Positions 8,368 through 18,602 are shown, counted from the first letter of the stretch. The stretch: DNA of 64,000 bases from an uncultured Atopobium sp. (GCA_938036925.1 CALHVU010000059.1:41544-105543); one strand, 5' to 3'. Numbers and translations: made by a program. The notes: generated from the letters alone by a model not told the origin.

Positions 8368-9618
8368 TTACAAACGTAAATCCCAAAGACGTCCATAGAG
8401 CTCATTGCCAAGCAGCCAGCCCTTCTCGGTAGGCTTATATGAAGCTCCAGTCCTAGAATTTGCCGCATCAACGTGAACTAACAGCCCATCTCGTACGCAC
8501 GCATCAAACACATCATGTAGACGCAATGCGCCAAATATCTGCTCAGACTCTTCTAAAAGCGCAGGCGAAATTGGCTCCATAAGACGAGCGTGCAGCATCA
8601 AATCTTCTGCCACAGCTTCTTTTTGAGTCAGAAATTCAACATCAAACTCTGTCGAGAAAAGCGATGCACCTTCGGCAATTTTTCTTGGAGCATCAAGGAC
8701 CACCAGTCGCGCACGTACGGCATTTTGCGGACGCTTTGGCAAAGAGATGTTGACCTTGGCAAGTACATCATACTCAGCTGCAGTCAGCATGCTTGCAGCG
8801 CTCGTGCCAAGCCCAAGGTACGACTCGCCTGTCCAGTACATCTTATTGTGCTTACAGCTCTTCTGATTGCGAGCATAACTTGCTACCTCGTAGCGTTCAA
8901 ACCCTGCCGCTTGAAGCGCCTTTGTGGCCGCCTGCATTCGATCTGCTTGCACGTCGTAGGTGTTCCATGGAGTATCTTTATCTTGGGTTTGTTTGGCCAA
9001 CGCCGTGCCGTCTTCAATAGTAAGTGGATAAACGCTCACATGATTTATGCCAAGCGAGATAAATCTTGAGAGCGAAAACTCCCAAGAACTCTCTGTTTGC
9101 TCAGGAATTGCACACATAAGATCAACCGACACGTCATAGTCATGCTCTTTTGCAGCAAGTACTCTGTCGTAAGCCAGGTCGGCCGAGTGAATTCTGCCCA
9201 GCTTCTTGAGCTCGTTATCGTTAAAACTTTGAACTCCCAAAGAAATTCGTGTTACCCCGCCCGTAGCAAGACTGGCGAGAAGATCGTCAGACAGTGAGTC
9301 TGGATTTGCTTCAATACTGAACTCAGTAGGCTGCGTAAGAGACAAGACGTGCCGCGCCAAATCTGCCGCATCTTGCCCGAGCAAACTGGGAGTTCCACCT
9401 CCCATATAGACCGTTTTAGTAGCTGCTAACAACCCAAGCTGAGCGGCTTCGTCTAGCTGATGTTTTAGTGCTTTAACATAATTTTTCATGCGACTATCTT
9501 CTTGCCTTGTAGACCAAGAAGAGAAATCACAATAGAAGCATTTTTGAGAACAAAACGGAATATGCAGATAAAGTGCAGAGGTAGCCGTTTGATTGTATTT
9601 AGACTGCCAAGAATCCAC
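8368..9618 (-). CDS. hemW: Radical SAM heme chaperone HemW-like protein
   Basis: Member of the HemN/HemW radical-SAM family. It has 416 residues and begins with ALYLHIPFCSQKCFYCDF, giving the 4Fe-4S cysteines C23, C27 and C30, followed by YMGGGTPSLL. HemW proteins bind heme and were often mis-annotated as oxygen-independent coproporphyrinogen oxidase; the motif and the lepA neighbourhood favour HemW. The start appears to be GTG (9616-9618) with only a weak ribosome site, so a nearby start is possible. It follows dusB by 9 nt. Confidence 0.88.
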   Translation of the reverse strand: MDSWQSKYNQTATSALYLHIPFCSQKCFYCDFSSWSTRQEDSRMKNYVKALKHQLDEAAQLGLLAATKTVYMGGGTPSLLGQDAADLARHVLSLTQPTEFSIEANPDSLSDDLLASLATGGVTRISLGVQSFNDNELKKLGRIHSADLAYDRVLAAKEHDYDVSVDLMCAIPEQTESSWEFSLSRFISLGINHVSVYPLTIEDGTALAKQTQDKDTPWNTYDVQADRMQAATKALQAAGFERYEVASYARNQKSCKHNKMYWTGESYLGLGTSAASMLTAAEYDVLAKVNISLPKRPQNAVRARLVVLDAPRKIAEGASLFSTEFDVEFLTQKEAVAEDLMLHARLMEPISPALLEESEQIFGALRLHDVFDACVRDGLLVHVDAANSRTGASYKPTEKGWLLGNELYGRLWDLRL

Positions 9619-9627
9619 AACAGACCA

Positions 9628-10719
9628 CTAGCTCATAGATGGATCGAACTCAGGAGATTCCTGCTCACCCTCAAGCTGCTTGACGGTTTCTTTAATCTCT
9701 AGCGCCAGATCAATAAAATCTTGAGCAGTAACACACCTTACTGACTTACCACGCCAATAGGCAGCGTTTGGAATACCCCTAAAATACCAGGTAGAAAGGC
9801 TTCTTGCGCGAGCAATATGAATGTGAGCTGCGTCAAGTAAGCGTACATGCATCATAAAAGATGCAAGCATCTGATCAAGTGTTGGAACAAGTGGAGCTTG
9901 ACTCTCAACTAAAGCTTGAGTGTTCTTAAAAATCCAAGGATTACCATAGGTTCCACGAGCAATCATTACAGCTGTCACACCCGTCTCTGTAAGAGCGTGA
10001 GCTGCTGCTTCAGCAGAGAGCATGTCACCAGAGCCTATGACCGGAATAGAAACGGCGTCGCAAACCCTATTAACCGTCTCCCACTCTGCCTGTCCTCGAT
10101 ACATCTGGGTAGCAAAGCGACCGTGGATAGCAACAGCAGATGCTCCGGCAGCCTCCATGGCGCGCGCAAACTCAGGTGCCACTTCCTCATCCTGGCGTCT
10201 ACCGCGCCTAATCTTGACAGTAACCGGTACGCTAACCTCAGATAGACAGGCTTTAACCAAATCTGCAGCAAGCTCTGGTGTGTCCAAAAGGGCTGAACCC
10301 TCCCCTTTTTTCACAACCTTAGGAACAGGACAGGCCATATTGATATCGATAAGAGCCAGCTTATCCCCTAAACGCTCACTAATCTGAGCTGCTGCTTCTT
10401 TGAACTGATCTGGCTTTGAACCAAAGAGCTGAACAGCAATATCGGGCTCAGTTGAAAGAGGCTCTACAAGCTCCCAGGTTTTCTCGCCACCATAATGAAT
10501 TCCTGCGACAGAAACCATTTCTGAGTATGCAAGACCTGCTCCGCCCGCTCGAGCCATGGTGCGATACACACCATCACTGACACCAGCCATGGGTGCCATA
10601 AGCACAGGATGAGCGGACAGGCGCTCCTTGAGTGAAGATCCTGACGCAAAAGGAACAATATGTGAAGAAAGACCTGCTTGAGGTGCGCAGGTTGAAATGA
10701 TTGTTTGAAGCGACTCCAC
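9628..10719 (-). CDS. dusB: tRNA-dihydrouridine synthase (DusB family)
   Basis: FMN-dependent reductase that makes dihydrouridine in tRNA D-loops. It has 363 residues in a TIM-barrel fold. The N-terminal LMAPMAGVSDGVYR and the active-site NMACPVPKVVKKGEGSALL (catalytic Cys130) are diagnostic, and VKIRRG and VMIARGTYGNPW follow. The GTG start (10717-10719) has AGAAGG upstream. It lies 9 nt after lepA. The N-terminus is about 30 residues longer than in typical DusB, so an internal start cannot be excluded. Confidence 0.92.
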   Translation of the reverse strand: MESLQTIISTCAPQAGLSSHIVPFASGSSLKERLSAHPVLMAPMAGVSDGVYRTMARAGGAGLAYSEMVSVAGIHYGGEKTWELVEPLSTEPDIAVQLFGSKPDQFKEAAAQISERLGDKLALIDINMACPVPKVVKKGEGSALLDTPELAADLVKACLSEVSVPVTVKIRRGRRQDEEVAPEFARAMEAAGASAVAIHGRFATQMYRGQAEWETVNRVCDAVSIPVIGSGDMLSAEAAAHALTETGVTAVMIARGTYGNPWIFKNTQALVESQAPLVPTLDQMLASFMMHVRLLDAAHIHIARARSLSTWYFRGIPNAAYWRGKSVRCVTAQDFIDLALEIKETVKQLEGEQESPEFDPSMS

Positions 10720-10728
10720 AAATACCTT

Positions 10729-12540
10729 CTACTCGTCGTCAACCTTGAGAACAGCCAAGAATGCCTCTTGAGGTACTTCGACTGAGCCAATCTGCTTCAT
10801 ACGCTTCTTACCCTCTTTTTGCTTTTCAAGCAGTTTGCGCTTTCTGGAAATATCGCCGCCGTAGCATTTAGCTAAGACGTCCTTTCTACGTGCGCGAACA
10901 GTAGAGCGAGAAATGATTTTATTGCCAATAGCACCTTGAATAGGAACCTCAAAGAGCTGCTGAGGAATGATGCCTTTTAGTCTGTCGCAAAGACCACGAG
11001 CAAGATCATATGCTTTGTCTTTGTGAACAATAAACGAAAGCGCATCAACGACGTCTCCAGCAAGCAAGATATCAAGCTTAACCAGGTCAGAAGTGCGATA
11101 CGAATCAAACTCATAGTCAAGTGAGGCATAACCTTTGGTTCTACTCTTAAGCTGGTCAAAGAAGTCCAGGATAAGCTCGGCCAAAGGAATGCTAAAGATC
11201 ATCTCGACGGACTTATCAGACAGATACACCATGTCTTCAGATACGCCACGATGATCAACAACAAGCTGCATAACCGTACCAACATACTCAGGAGGCACAA
11301 TAATCTTTGCCTTAAGGTATGGCTCATCAATGCGGTCAATCTTGGTAACCTCTGGAAGATCTTGAGGACTGGTAATCTCAATCATAGTTCCATCGGTCTT
11401 ATAGACGTGATAGTCAACAGAGGGACTGGTAGCAATCAAGTCCAGGTCAAACTCACGCTCAAGACGTTCTTTGACAACCTCCATGTGGAGAAGACCCAAA
11501 AAGCCTACTCTGAAGCCAAATCCCAAAGCAACGGACGTCTCTGGCGACCACGTAAGTGACGGATCGTTAACGTGCAACTTATCAAGTGCGTCACGGAGAT
11601 TCTCGTATTGCTTGTTATCAACCGGGAAAAGACCGGTAAATACCATTGGTTTTGCCTCGCGGTAACCTGGCAGTGGTTCTGAACAAGGATTTTGCTTGTA
11701 GGTAAGCGTATCTCCAACGCGAACAGCTTCAGGGTCTTTGAGGCCAGTGACCACATAGCCAACCTCACCAACAGAAAGCTGGTCAACAGCCATCTCAAGA
11801 GGTCTCTTAGCACCAACTTCTTCAACAAGAAAAGGCACAGATCCCTGCATCATAAGAAGCTGGTCGCCAGCTTTGATTGAACCATCAAAAACACGCACGG
11901 TTGCAACGACGCCTCTGAATTGGTCAAAATATGAGTCAAGAATAAGCGCCTTAAGTGGAGCTGTAGGGTCTCCCTTTGGAGGAGAAACCAAATACACCAA
12001 AGCCTCAAGGAGCTCGTGAATACCCTCACCTGTCTTACCGGAGACACATACCGCATCATCAGCCGGGATAGCAAGAACATCTTCAATTTCTGCACGTACC
12101 TCTTCAGGTCGAGCAGATGGAAGGTCAATCTTATTGATTGCAGGAACAATATCCAGGTTAGCGTTCATGGCCAGCATGGCGTTTGAAACAGTCTGTGCCT
12201 CAACGCCTTGCGTTGCATCAACAACCAACACTGCACCCTCACAAGCAGCCAAAGACCTTGAGACCTCATAGGTAAAGTCAACGTGGCCTGGGGTGTCAAT
12301 CAGGTTGAACTGATAACGCTCTCCGTCATCTGCGTCATACATGACGCGGACTGCGTTTGATTTAATGGTAATTCCACGCTCACGTTCAATATCCATAGTG
12401 TCCAAGAGCTGTGACTCCATATCGCGTTCTTCAACGGTATGAGTAAGCTCCAAAATGCGGTCACTGATGGTAGATTTACCGTGATCGATGTGCGCAACAA
12501 TAGAGAAGTTGCGAATATGTGAAGTATCCTGTGTATTCAT
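10729..12540 (-). CDS. lepA: Elongation factor 4 (LepA)
   Basis: Ribosome-associated translational GTPase related to EF-G. From the ATG at 12538-12540 it has 603 residues, the family norm. G1 is AHIDHGKS (16-23), then RERGITIK and DTPGHVDF. The unique LepA C-terminal domain ends with [20 protein letters not shown]. The reading frame is open 19 codons further upstream, but that stretch lies in the lepA-rpsT promoter region. AAGGGGG sits 22 nt before the chosen ATG, farther than ideal. It is divergent from rpsT. Confidence 0.95.
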   Translation of the reverse strand: MNTQDTSHIRNFSIVAHIDHGKSTISDRILELTHTVEERDMESQLLDTMDIERERGITIKSNAVRVMYDADDGERYQFNLIDTPGHVDFTYEVSRSLAACEGAVLVVDATQGVEAQTVSNAMLAMNANLDIVPAINKIDLPSARPEEVRAEIEDVLAIPADDAVCVSGKTGEGIHELLEALVYLVSPPKGDPTAPLKALILDSYFDQFRGVVATVRVFDGSIKAGDQLLMMQGSVPFLVEEVGAKRPLEMAVDQLSVGEVGYVVTGLKDPEAVRVGDTLTYKQNPCSEPLPGYREAKPMVFTGLFPVDNKQYENLRDALDKLHVNDPSLTWSPETSVALGFGFRVGFLGLLHMEVVKERLEREFDLDLIATSPSVDYHVYKTDGTMIEITSPQDLPEVTKIDRIDEPYLKAKIIVPPEYVGTVMQLVVDHRGVSEDMVYLSDKSVEMIFSIPLAELILDFFDQLKSRTKGYASLDYEFDSYRTSDLVKLDILLAGDVVDALSFIVHKDKAYDLARGLCDRLKGIIPQQLFEVPIQGAIGNKIISRSTVRARRKDVLAKCYGGDISRKRKLLEKQKEGKKRMKQIGSVEVPQEAFLAVLKVDDE

Positions 12541-12572
12541 AAGGAAAATAATAGCGTAAACTACCCCCTTCG

Positions 12573-12581
12573 TGCTATACT
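12573..12581 (+). promoter_or_regulatory. Extended -10 promoter for rpsT
   Basis: TGC-TATACT is an extended -10 element (TGn plus five of six TATAAT bases), 67 nt before the rpsT start. No good -35 is visible, as is common with extended -10 sites. The reverse strand reads GTATAGCA at the same place and could serve lepA, so divergent promoters may overlap. Confidence 0.5.
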
Positions 12582-12648
12582 TCAACAGCTGCCTCAAACG
12601 TGTCTCAGCGAAGAGGCCTCACATAGTAAACACCGAAAGGAACCGCAC

Positions 12649-12912
12649 GTGGCTAACATCAAGTCTCAGAAGAAGCGTATTCTCACCGCTGAGAAGGCAC
12701 GCCAGCGCAACAAGGCTGTCCGTTCCGAGCTTAAGACTGCTATTAAGGCAGTTCGCACTGCTGTTGAGGCAGGCCAGCTTGAGGACGCACAGGTTGCAGC
12801 TAACAAGGCATCCCGCCTTCTTGACAAGGCTGCTTCTAAGGGCATCGTACACAAGAATCAGGCTGCTCAGCGTAAGAGCGGCGTTCAGAAGCTTGTTAAC
12901 ACCCTTAAGTAG
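12649..12912 (+). CDS. rpsT: 30S ribosomal protein S20
   Basis: Small-subunit protein that binds the 5' and 3' minor domains of 16S rRNA. It has 87 residues, begins [20 protein letters not shown] and ends with [20 protein letters not shown], a textbook S20. The start is GTG with AAAGGA 7 nt upstream. It is a single-gene unit, divergent from lepA and convergent with holA. A strong terminator follows at 12936-12963. Confidence 0.98.
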   Translation: MANIKSQKKRILTAEKARQRNKAVRSELKTAIKAVRTAVEAGQLEDAQVAANKASRLLDKAASKGIVHKNQAAQRKSGVQKLVNTLK

Positions 12913-12935
12913 TTCTTATCTACTTTTAACTTTTT

Positions 12936-12963
12936 AAAACGGACTCCTTGGAGTCCGTTTTTT
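12936..12963. terminator. Bidirectional intrinsic terminator (rpsT / holA)
   Basis: AACGGACTCC and GGAGTCCGTT form a perfect 10-bp stem with a TT loop, flanked by T6 on the plus strand (for rpsT) and T4 on the minus strand (for the comEA-comEC-holA unit). Confidence 0.92.
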
Positions 12964-12983
12964 CTTACCTGAATTCTTTGAAT

Positions 12984-13955
12984 CTACACATTTACGACGC
13001 CGCACAGAGTAAAGATAAGCTTGGTCATTGTGGTTGTTTTATCTTCTCCACTCTTAAGACCACGTTCTGCATCTGCACAGAGGCCCAGAATATGTTCAAG
13101 CTCGCCATCTGCAAATTGACGCGCCCATCGTGCATAATTTCTTACTTGCCAGTCCTGCTTGCCCAAAACTGGAGCAATTTCCCGTTCTGTACCACGCTTA
13201 ACCATAGACCTGGCGCAAATAAGCTCTCTTACGCGTCCAGTCATAAGTGACAGATTTCCAATAGCTCCCGATTCATCCATCTGACTGTAAAGCTCCAAAG
13301 CCTTTTGAGCATTTCTCGCTGATAAACTGTCGAGAAAATCCCACGGCTTGACCTCAACCACTCGTGCAACATGAGTTTCTACAAATTGAACGTCAATTGC
13401 ACCAGGACGACCCAACAGAGCTGCTAGAGATTTAATCTGAGAATCGAGCATGGTGGTATTATCGCCAACACGACTTACAAGCTCGTTGGCCACATTTGCT
13501 GGAATTTGTAGCCCATACTTTCTTCCAAGATCTCCTATATATTTAGGCAATTCACTTCTGGTCATTGCACCACAATTAATAACTGCGAGCTTACCTAAAG
13601 CATCAACTGCTTTGTAGAGCCTTGTTGTTTTTGCAAGCGTCTTTGCAGAAAGCATCAGCGTGGTAGTTGGATTGGGGTTCTTTAGATACTCAACAAGAGC
13701 CTCGGACACAGACTTAGGCAATTTACCTGCATCATCAATGACAACAATTCGTCTAGAATCACCCATAGGAAGTGTTTGAGCGGATGACAGAACAGATTCT
13801 GGAGTCAGCTCAGCGCTTACAGAAATCTCATCAAGGTTAAACGTAATAAAACTCTGGTTAAGACGGCTTTTAAGTTTGTCAATAGCCCTCGCGCGCTTCA
13901 TCTCGTCAGGGCCAACAGCCAAATATGCAGCTAGTAGCTTAGCCTGCTCCGCCAT
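12984..13955 (-). CDS. holA: DNA polymerase III subunit delta
   Basis: Clamp-loader subunit that opens the beta sliding clamp. It has 323 residues. The family pattern is seen in SSAQTLPMGDSRRIVVIDDA, the sensor-like RVGDNTTMLDSQIKSLAALL and the C-terminal collar ALELYSQMDES...MLTGRVRELI-type helices. The ATG at 13955 lies 17 nt inside the end of comEC, with a strong GAGGAGGAAAAAG ribosome site. The comEC-holA-rpsT order is widely conserved in Gram-positives. Confidence 0.93.
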   Translation of the reverse strand: MAEQAKLLAAYLAVGPDEMKRARAIDKLKSRLNQSFITFNLDEISVSAELTPESVLSSAQTLPMGDSRRIVVIDDAGKLPKSVSEALVEYLKNPNPTTTLMLSAKTLAKTTRLYKAVDALGKLAVINCGAMTRSELPKYIGDLGRKYGLQIPANVANELVSRVGDNTTMLDSQIKSLAALLGRPGAIDVQFVETHVARVVEVKPWDFLDSLSARNAQKALELYSQMDESGAIGNLSLMTGRVRELICARSMVKRGTEREIAPVLGKQDWQVRNYARWARQFADGELEHILGLCADAERGLKSGEDKTTTMTKLIFTLCGVVNV

Positions 13956-16326
13956 CTTTTTCCTCCTCTAAATCTGTATCTACTTTAGCATGTTGCACAC
14001 TTACCCTAGGTCCATGTTCTCCGGGAAATACGGTGACGTCTCCATAATCTTTTGTGCAATAAAACCTTGCGCCAACACCCTCTAAGATATCCACCGCTTC
14101 CTGTTTAGGATGACCATAACGATTATTTTTTCCAGCACTTGCAATTGCTACCTCGGGTTTTAGCACACGAGCAGTTTCTGGATAAAGCGACTTTGCTGCA
14201 CCATGATGTCCAACTTTTAAGAAATCTATATCGCCTACATCGCCTGAATCCACCGTCTCTTTTGTCTGATCTCTTTCAGCGTCTCCCGTTAAAAGCGTAG
14301 TTAAGGTATTTTGCCCATCGTTATACGTCACATAGAGCTCAACCGACGCATTATTAGCTTCTTTAGCTTTGTATCCCCTATGTGGCCACACAACGCGGAT
14401 ATGAAAGCGGCCGACATCAAATTCATCACCATATAAAACTTCATAGGAGCTGCTGCCGGAAATCCTCTGAATAACTCTCTGAAGCTCAGGTTTTTCTTGT
14501 TTTGCTATTCCTTCTCCAACTAATACCCGACCTGCTTTCACCGAACCAACCATATACCTCACGCCACCAGCATGATCCTCATCAAGGTGTGTGAGCAAAA
14601 TAGCATCAAGATATGAGATGTGTTGTCGCTCTAGAGCGTCATTAACCACATCTCCCACACTCGTGTCTACGAGCAGAGAATGCGCGCCGTCACTGAGCAA
14701 TATGGCATCACCTTGGCCAATATCCATCACACAAATTCTTGTTGGCGAGAAAAACTTCCAGTAGATACTTAACCCCAAAATAAGCATAAATACCATCAAA
14801 CAAATGCCAGATAAAACTACTCTTTTCCCTTTTGGCCATAACACGTAAAGAGCCACCATTGCTGCAAACACAAGCAATGAAACTATCCAACTCATGTCAG
14901 TTAACGACACGCTTGCAAAAGATCTTTCGGATAAAAAAGAAGTAAGAGTCTCTATAAACTGACCAAGAAAATCCACAAGGCAGAAAGCAACATCTTGAGC
15001 CGGTTTAAACCAACATAAAGCTATTGCCCCAATTCCAAATAAGCTCAGAAGAGAAAATAAACTTGTAATCAGCGCACTTGAAAGAGGAGCAAGTAAAGAA
15101 AAATGACCAAAGTACATGCAAGAAATTGGAAGGCACGAAAGCTGAGCAACGGTTGTGGCACACATAGTGTTTCGTACGTCAGAAAACGGTTTTCTAAGAA
15201 TCTTCTGTATTTTTCCATATCCAGATATGTGAAAAGCAATTTTTGCATAGTACTGAGCAAGACCGCCGTAGATATTCATTCCAAAAATACATGCTAAAGA
15301 CAAAGTGAAAGCGATATTCACACTTAGCTGTGGGTCTATACAAAGCATAAATAATGCAACGATAGAAACTGCTGAGAGCGTATGATTTTTTCTTCCCACA
15401 TATTGCATTACGTATTTTTGTTCAACAAGAAGTATTGCCCTCATTGCAGACGCAGGTAATCCACAGAAAAGCGCGTAGCTACTGAGTAAAAATAAATTCA
15501 CTACCCCTCTTAAAAGAGGTTTTATCGTTAGCTTTTTAAGAAAAGCGTCAATAAAAGCAGAGAGAATTACCATGTGACAACTAGAAATTGCAATGAGATG
15601 CATTAGACCGCAACGCATAAATATTCTCGGAATGTTAAAGCTATACAGGCTAGGCCTATAGGCACAAAGACCACATGCAACTAACGCTCGACCAAAGCTC
15701 TGTTCTGGTTGGAGTTGAGAAATACAGTTTTCTCTAAATTGAGCAACTTCTCCAATAATTCCCTCTCCATAGGTTTTTGAGTTCACCTTGGTTATCTGAA
15801 TTGAACCAAGTACTCCTCTCTTAAATTGTTCTTCTGAAAACTCCTTATCTTTATATTGTGTAAACCTACCTTCACAACAAAGATGAGTTTCTCGCAAGAA
15901 TGGTTCCTTGGCACGTAGCCCCACAGATCCAATGCATCTACCCTGGTACATGACGTTTGCCTGACCAGTCCATGCATGATTTTTATAAACTAAATCTCTT
16001 GATACGACTAATTCAAAATTATGTATAGCGGTTGACTCTAAAAGATCCACCGATGTCATTTGACTGACATATATAAAGGAAGATCTGATTAGGATTATTA
16101 CAAGTGAAAGTAAAACCACTCCAACAGTCATAAGGCTGGTATGCGCGTACTTTACATACCAAAGTCCTAATGCCGCCGCCATACAGCTTCCTAAAATCTG
16201 AAGCAAAATAGTATCAAGCATTACGTTTCTTGCGATAAAAACATGCAGCCATACGCAAACAAATAGCAAGATACAAAGGCTATACGGAATAAAAGGCCTA
16301 GTGGGTTGTTCTATCACCTTAGACAC
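13939..16326 (-). CDS. comEC: Competence DNA channel protein ComEC/Rec2
   Basis: Inner-membrane channel that passes single-stranded DNA into the cytoplasm during natural transformation. From the GTG at 16324-16326 it has 795 residues; AAGGA lies 8 nt upstream and the start overlaps the comEA stop (GTGTCTAA). N-terminal membrane helices are followed by an OB-like periplasmic region. The central Competence domain holds LMHLIAISSCHMVILSAFID. A C-terminal metallo-beta-lactamase domain has MDIGQGDAILL, THLDEDHAGG and VGHHGA. It is full length with no visible lesion, so the uptake machinery looks functional. The frame is open 17 codons further upstream, inside comEA. Confidence 0.93.
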   Translation of the reverse strand: MSKVIEQPTRPFIPYSLCILLFVCVWLHVFIARNVMLDTILLQILGSCMAAALGLWYVKYAHTSLMTVGVVLLSLVIILIRSSFIYVSQMTSVDLLESTAIHNFELVVSRDLVYKNHAWTGQANVMYQGRCIGSVGLRAKEPFLRETHLCCEGRFTQYKDKEFSEEQFKRGVLGSIQITKVNSKTYGEGIIGEVAQFRENCISQLQPEQSFGRALVACGLCAYRPSLYSFNIPRIFMRCGLMHLIAISSCHMVILSAFIDAFLKKLTIKPLLRGVVNLFLLSSYALFCGLPASAMRAILLVEQKYVMQYVGRKNHTLSAVSIVALFMLCIDPQLSVNIAFTLSLACIFGMNIYGGLAQYYAKIAFHISGYGKIQKILRKPFSDVRNTMCATTVAQLSCLPISCMYFGHFSLLAPLSSALITSLFSLLSLFGIGAIALCWFKPAQDVAFCLVDFLGQFIETLTSFLSERSFASVSLTDMSWIVSLLVFAAMVALYVLWPKGKRVVLSGICLMVFMLILGLSIYWKFFSPTRICVMDIGQGDAILLSDGAHSLLVDTSVGDVVNDALERQHISYLDAILLTHLDEDHAGGVRYMVGSVKAGRVLVGEGIAKQEKPELQRVIQRISGSSSYEVLYGDEFDVGRFHIRVVWPHRGYKAKEANNASVELYVTYNDGQNTLTTLLTGDAERDQTKETVDSGDVGDIDFLKVGHHGAAKSLYPETARVLKPEVAIASAGKNNRYGHPKQEAVDILEGVGARFYCTKDYGDVTVFPGEHGPRVSVQHAKVDTDLEEEKDGGAG

Positions 16327-17071
16327 GAATATTGTCCTTGAGCTGATCAAACTTTTTCTGGCCAATTCCAGAAACACGCATCAGATCTTCAGTTGTTTTA
16401 AAAGGTCCGTTCTTTTGTCTGTCTGCAACAATTCGCTGAGCCAGTCCTTCTCCCACACCTTGAAGCTTAGTTAATTCTTCTACAGTTGCTCGATTAATAT
16501 CTACAACCGTCTTTTTATCTCTCTTCGTATTTGTTTGCTTATTGCTTGTGGCTTTGTTTTGCTCTGGCTGTGGAATCTCTGGAGGAGCTTCTTCTCCCTT
16601 TTTAGGAATATATATTTTTTGACCGTCTTCAACAGGAGACGCTAGATTAATCCCTTGGCCGTTTGCATCTTCGGTTAAACCTCCTGCAATTTGAATTGCG
16701 TCATTCACGCGTGGGTTTGCCATTTGTAGAGCGTAAAGTCCTGGCGACTTAACAGCTCCATCAACATGAACCATCATTTGAGGAGAGGCTTCTTTAATCT
16801 TATGATCAGCTCCTGGCTGATCTGTAGCATTATCTTCTTGTGTATGTTGTGGATTTTCTGCAACAGTCACTCCTTGCGTAGAGTCTGCTTGATTATGTGA
16901 TCTATCAAAAGACTCTGATGTTCCAGCAGAGATTATTCCAATTAATACAACTGCTGACACGATAGCTAGGACAACCACAGCGGCAACCGCTATGAGTTGT
17001 TGCTGAGATAGATTAAACCTTCTCATCAATTTATTAATTATTTGAGTGCGGTTATTTGAAATCTGAGCCAT
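16319..17071 (-). CDS. comEA: Competence DNA-binding protein ComEA
   Basis: Membrane-anchored receptor that binds incoming double-stranded DNA outside the cytoplasmic membrane. It has 250 residues. A single membrane anchor spans about 25-48. A polar Gln/Asn/Thr-rich linker follows, then an SLBB-like domain (about 98-155, VHVDGAVKSPGLYALQ). A C-terminal double helix-hairpin-helix starts at about 193 (LTKLQGVGEGLAQRI, LMRVSGIGQKKFDQL). The ATG follows GAGGTGATTGT. It is the first gene of comEA-comEC-holA. Confidence 0.93.
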   Translation of the reverse strand: MAQISNNRTQIINKLMRRFNLSQQQLIAVAAVVVLAIVSAVVLIGIISAGTSESFDRSHNQADSTQGVTVAENPQHTQEDNATDQPGADHKIKEASPQMMVHVDGAVKSPGLYALQMANPRVNDAIQIAGGLTEDANGQGINLASPVEDGQKIYIPKKGEEAPPEIPQPEQNKATSNKQTNTKRDKKTVVDINRATVEELTKLQGVGEGLAQRIVADRQKNGPFKTTEDLMRVSGIGQKKFDQLKDNIRV

Positions 17072-17083
17072 ACAATCACCTCA

Positions 17084-17112
17084 GATTTATATTCAACTAT
17101 TAGGTTAATGAG
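17084..17112 (-). promoter_or_regulatory. Candidate comEA promoter
   Basis: On the minus strand TTCTCA is followed after 17 bp by TATAAA, about 15-20 nt before the ribosome site of comEA. The match is 4/6 and 5/6 to the housekeeping consensus. It is assigned by eye only. Confidence 0.35.
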
Positions 17113-17252
17113 AAGCGCTACTTTTAGAGATTCATCTAATAGCTTTGTCCTAAAACTGCTGGTAATCTGACACAGTTATCAACAATTACCAGATATGTTG
17201 CACAAACTAACAAGAACAGAATCGCTCTAAATAAGATTATCAAACCACTCGC

Positions 17253-17283
17253 ATAAAAAATCCGCCCTTTTACGGGGCGGATT
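17253..17283 (-). terminator. Intrinsic terminator after thiI
   Basis: On the minus strand AATCCGCCC and GGGCGGATT (17283-17259) form a 9-bp stem with a 7-nt loop, followed by TTTT. It lies about 70 nt beyond the thiI stop and ends the pyr-mihF-gmk-rpoZ-thiI transcripts. Confidence 0.85.
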
Positions 17284-17352
17284 CTAAAAATGCATCTGAG
17301 CAAAGCGATCAAAAGTTTTGAACTGCAGAAATACTTCAGACTTAAAAATATC

Positions 17353-18597
17353 CTAGTCAGTAATAAACTCTGCTGGAGCAAGTTCTCTATGACGAGCAGC
17401 AAGCTTTTTAGGCGGCTTATATGAAGGACATTGGCTAAAGTCAATATACTCAATATGCTGCATAAGGTCATCAATCATGGCATCATGATCAAAGGAATTC
17501 CATGCTTCAAGAACTTCTCGCATTCTTGCGTGAGTCTCAGGACGGCGAGGCATAAACAATGTGCAGCAATCAGGAGCCGTCTGCGTTGAGATATCAAATG
17601 TGTTGATATTTTGGGCGCGACGAATGATTTCTTGCTTGTCAGAGCCAATCAGAGGCCTCAGAACAGGTATGGTGACTGCCTCGTTGACAGCAGCAATATT
17701 ATCAAGTGTCTGAGAAGCAACTTGGCCAAGTGACTCGCCTGTTACCAGCGCTTTAGCGCCCTCAAGCTCTGCAATCTTCTGTGCAATGATGTACATCACG
17801 CGACGATACATAATGACACGAAGAGCCTGTGGAACAGCAAGAGAAATCTCACGCTGATGCTCGCCAAAAGGCACAACATACATTCTGCCAATAAGGCCAG
17901 CAGGTTCAAGCGCCTCAATAATATCCTGACACAGATATTCGCTGGTATCGGAAGTCATAGGGCGACCAGAGAAGTGAACGGGAATTACTGTAGCACCTCT
18001 GCGACCAACCATCCATGTTGCAACAGGAGAATCAATACCGCTTGAAAGAAGCGATACTACTTTGCCAGCGGTGCCAACAGGAAGACCGCCAACGCCGTGA
18101 ATAGATGCAGCATAAACATATGCGTTACCTTGAACAACATGCACATAGACCGTCATATCCGGATTATGCATCTGAACTTTTTTATCAGGGAAATTCTCGC
18201 AAAGTACTGCGCCTACAAGCTGGTTAATCTCAATGGAATGCTTTGGATAGACCGTTGAGGAACGGCGAGCATGCACTTTGAACGTAGTAAAGTCACCGGA
18301 CTCCCCCAGCGCCTTCACGGCAGCGTTACAAAACTCCTGCTCATCTAAGCCACAGCGATACGCCAAAGAAGCGCGAGCAACACCAGGAACCTGGGCCACG
18401 GCATGTTGCAGCTCTTCAGTTGCTTGTTTATCAGTGGTTTCTACAAGAAGGTAGCCAGAAATGCGAGAAACCCCCGCCACTGGAAAGTGTCGGAGGGCTC
18501 GTCGCAAATTTGTTACCAACTGATTTTCAAAAGTGGATCGGTTCTTACCCTTTAAACCAATTTCGTGGTAGTGAACCAGACATACTCTTTCAGTCAT
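17353..18597 (-). CDS. thiI: tRNA 4-thiouridine synthase ThiI
   Basis: Makes s4U8 in tRNA and, in some bacteria, also helps sulfur transfer for thiamine thiazole. It has 414 residues with an N-terminal ferredoxin-like/THUMP region (about 1-170) and a PP-loop adenylation motif SSGIDSPV (185-192). The late QTAPDCCTLFMPRRPETHA supplies the conserved Cys. The rhodanese domain of the E. coli protein is absent, as in most Gram-positives, so a separate cysteine desulfurase must supply sulfur. It follows rpoZ by 5 nt. Confidence 0.93.
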   Translation of the reverse strand: MTERVCLVHYHEIGLKGKNRSTFENQLVTNLRRALRHFPVAGVSRISGYLLVETTDKQATEELQHAVAQVPGVARASLAYRCGLDEQEFCNAAVKALGESGDFTTFKVHARRSSTVYPKHSIEINQLVGAVLCENFPDKKVQMHNPDMTVYVHVVQGNAYVYAASIHGVGGLPVGTAGKVVSLLSSGIDSPVATWMVGRRGATVIPVHFSGRPMTSDTSEYLCQDIIEALEPAGLIGRMYVVPFGEHQREISLAVPQALRVIMYRRVMYIIAQKIAELEGAKALVTGESLGQVASQTLDNIAAVNEAVTIPVLRPLIGSDKQEIIRRAQNINTFDISTQTAPDCCTLFMPRRPETHARMREVLEAWNSFDHDAMIDDLMQHIEYIDFSQCPSYKPPKKLAARHRELAPAEFITD

Positions 18598-18602
18598 AAC
18601 TC

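Noticed and set aside
17136..17474. 112-codon minus-strand frame overlapping the 3' end of thiI
   Set aside because: Lies across the thiI terminator in another frame; Leu/Ile-rich product without recognisable features.
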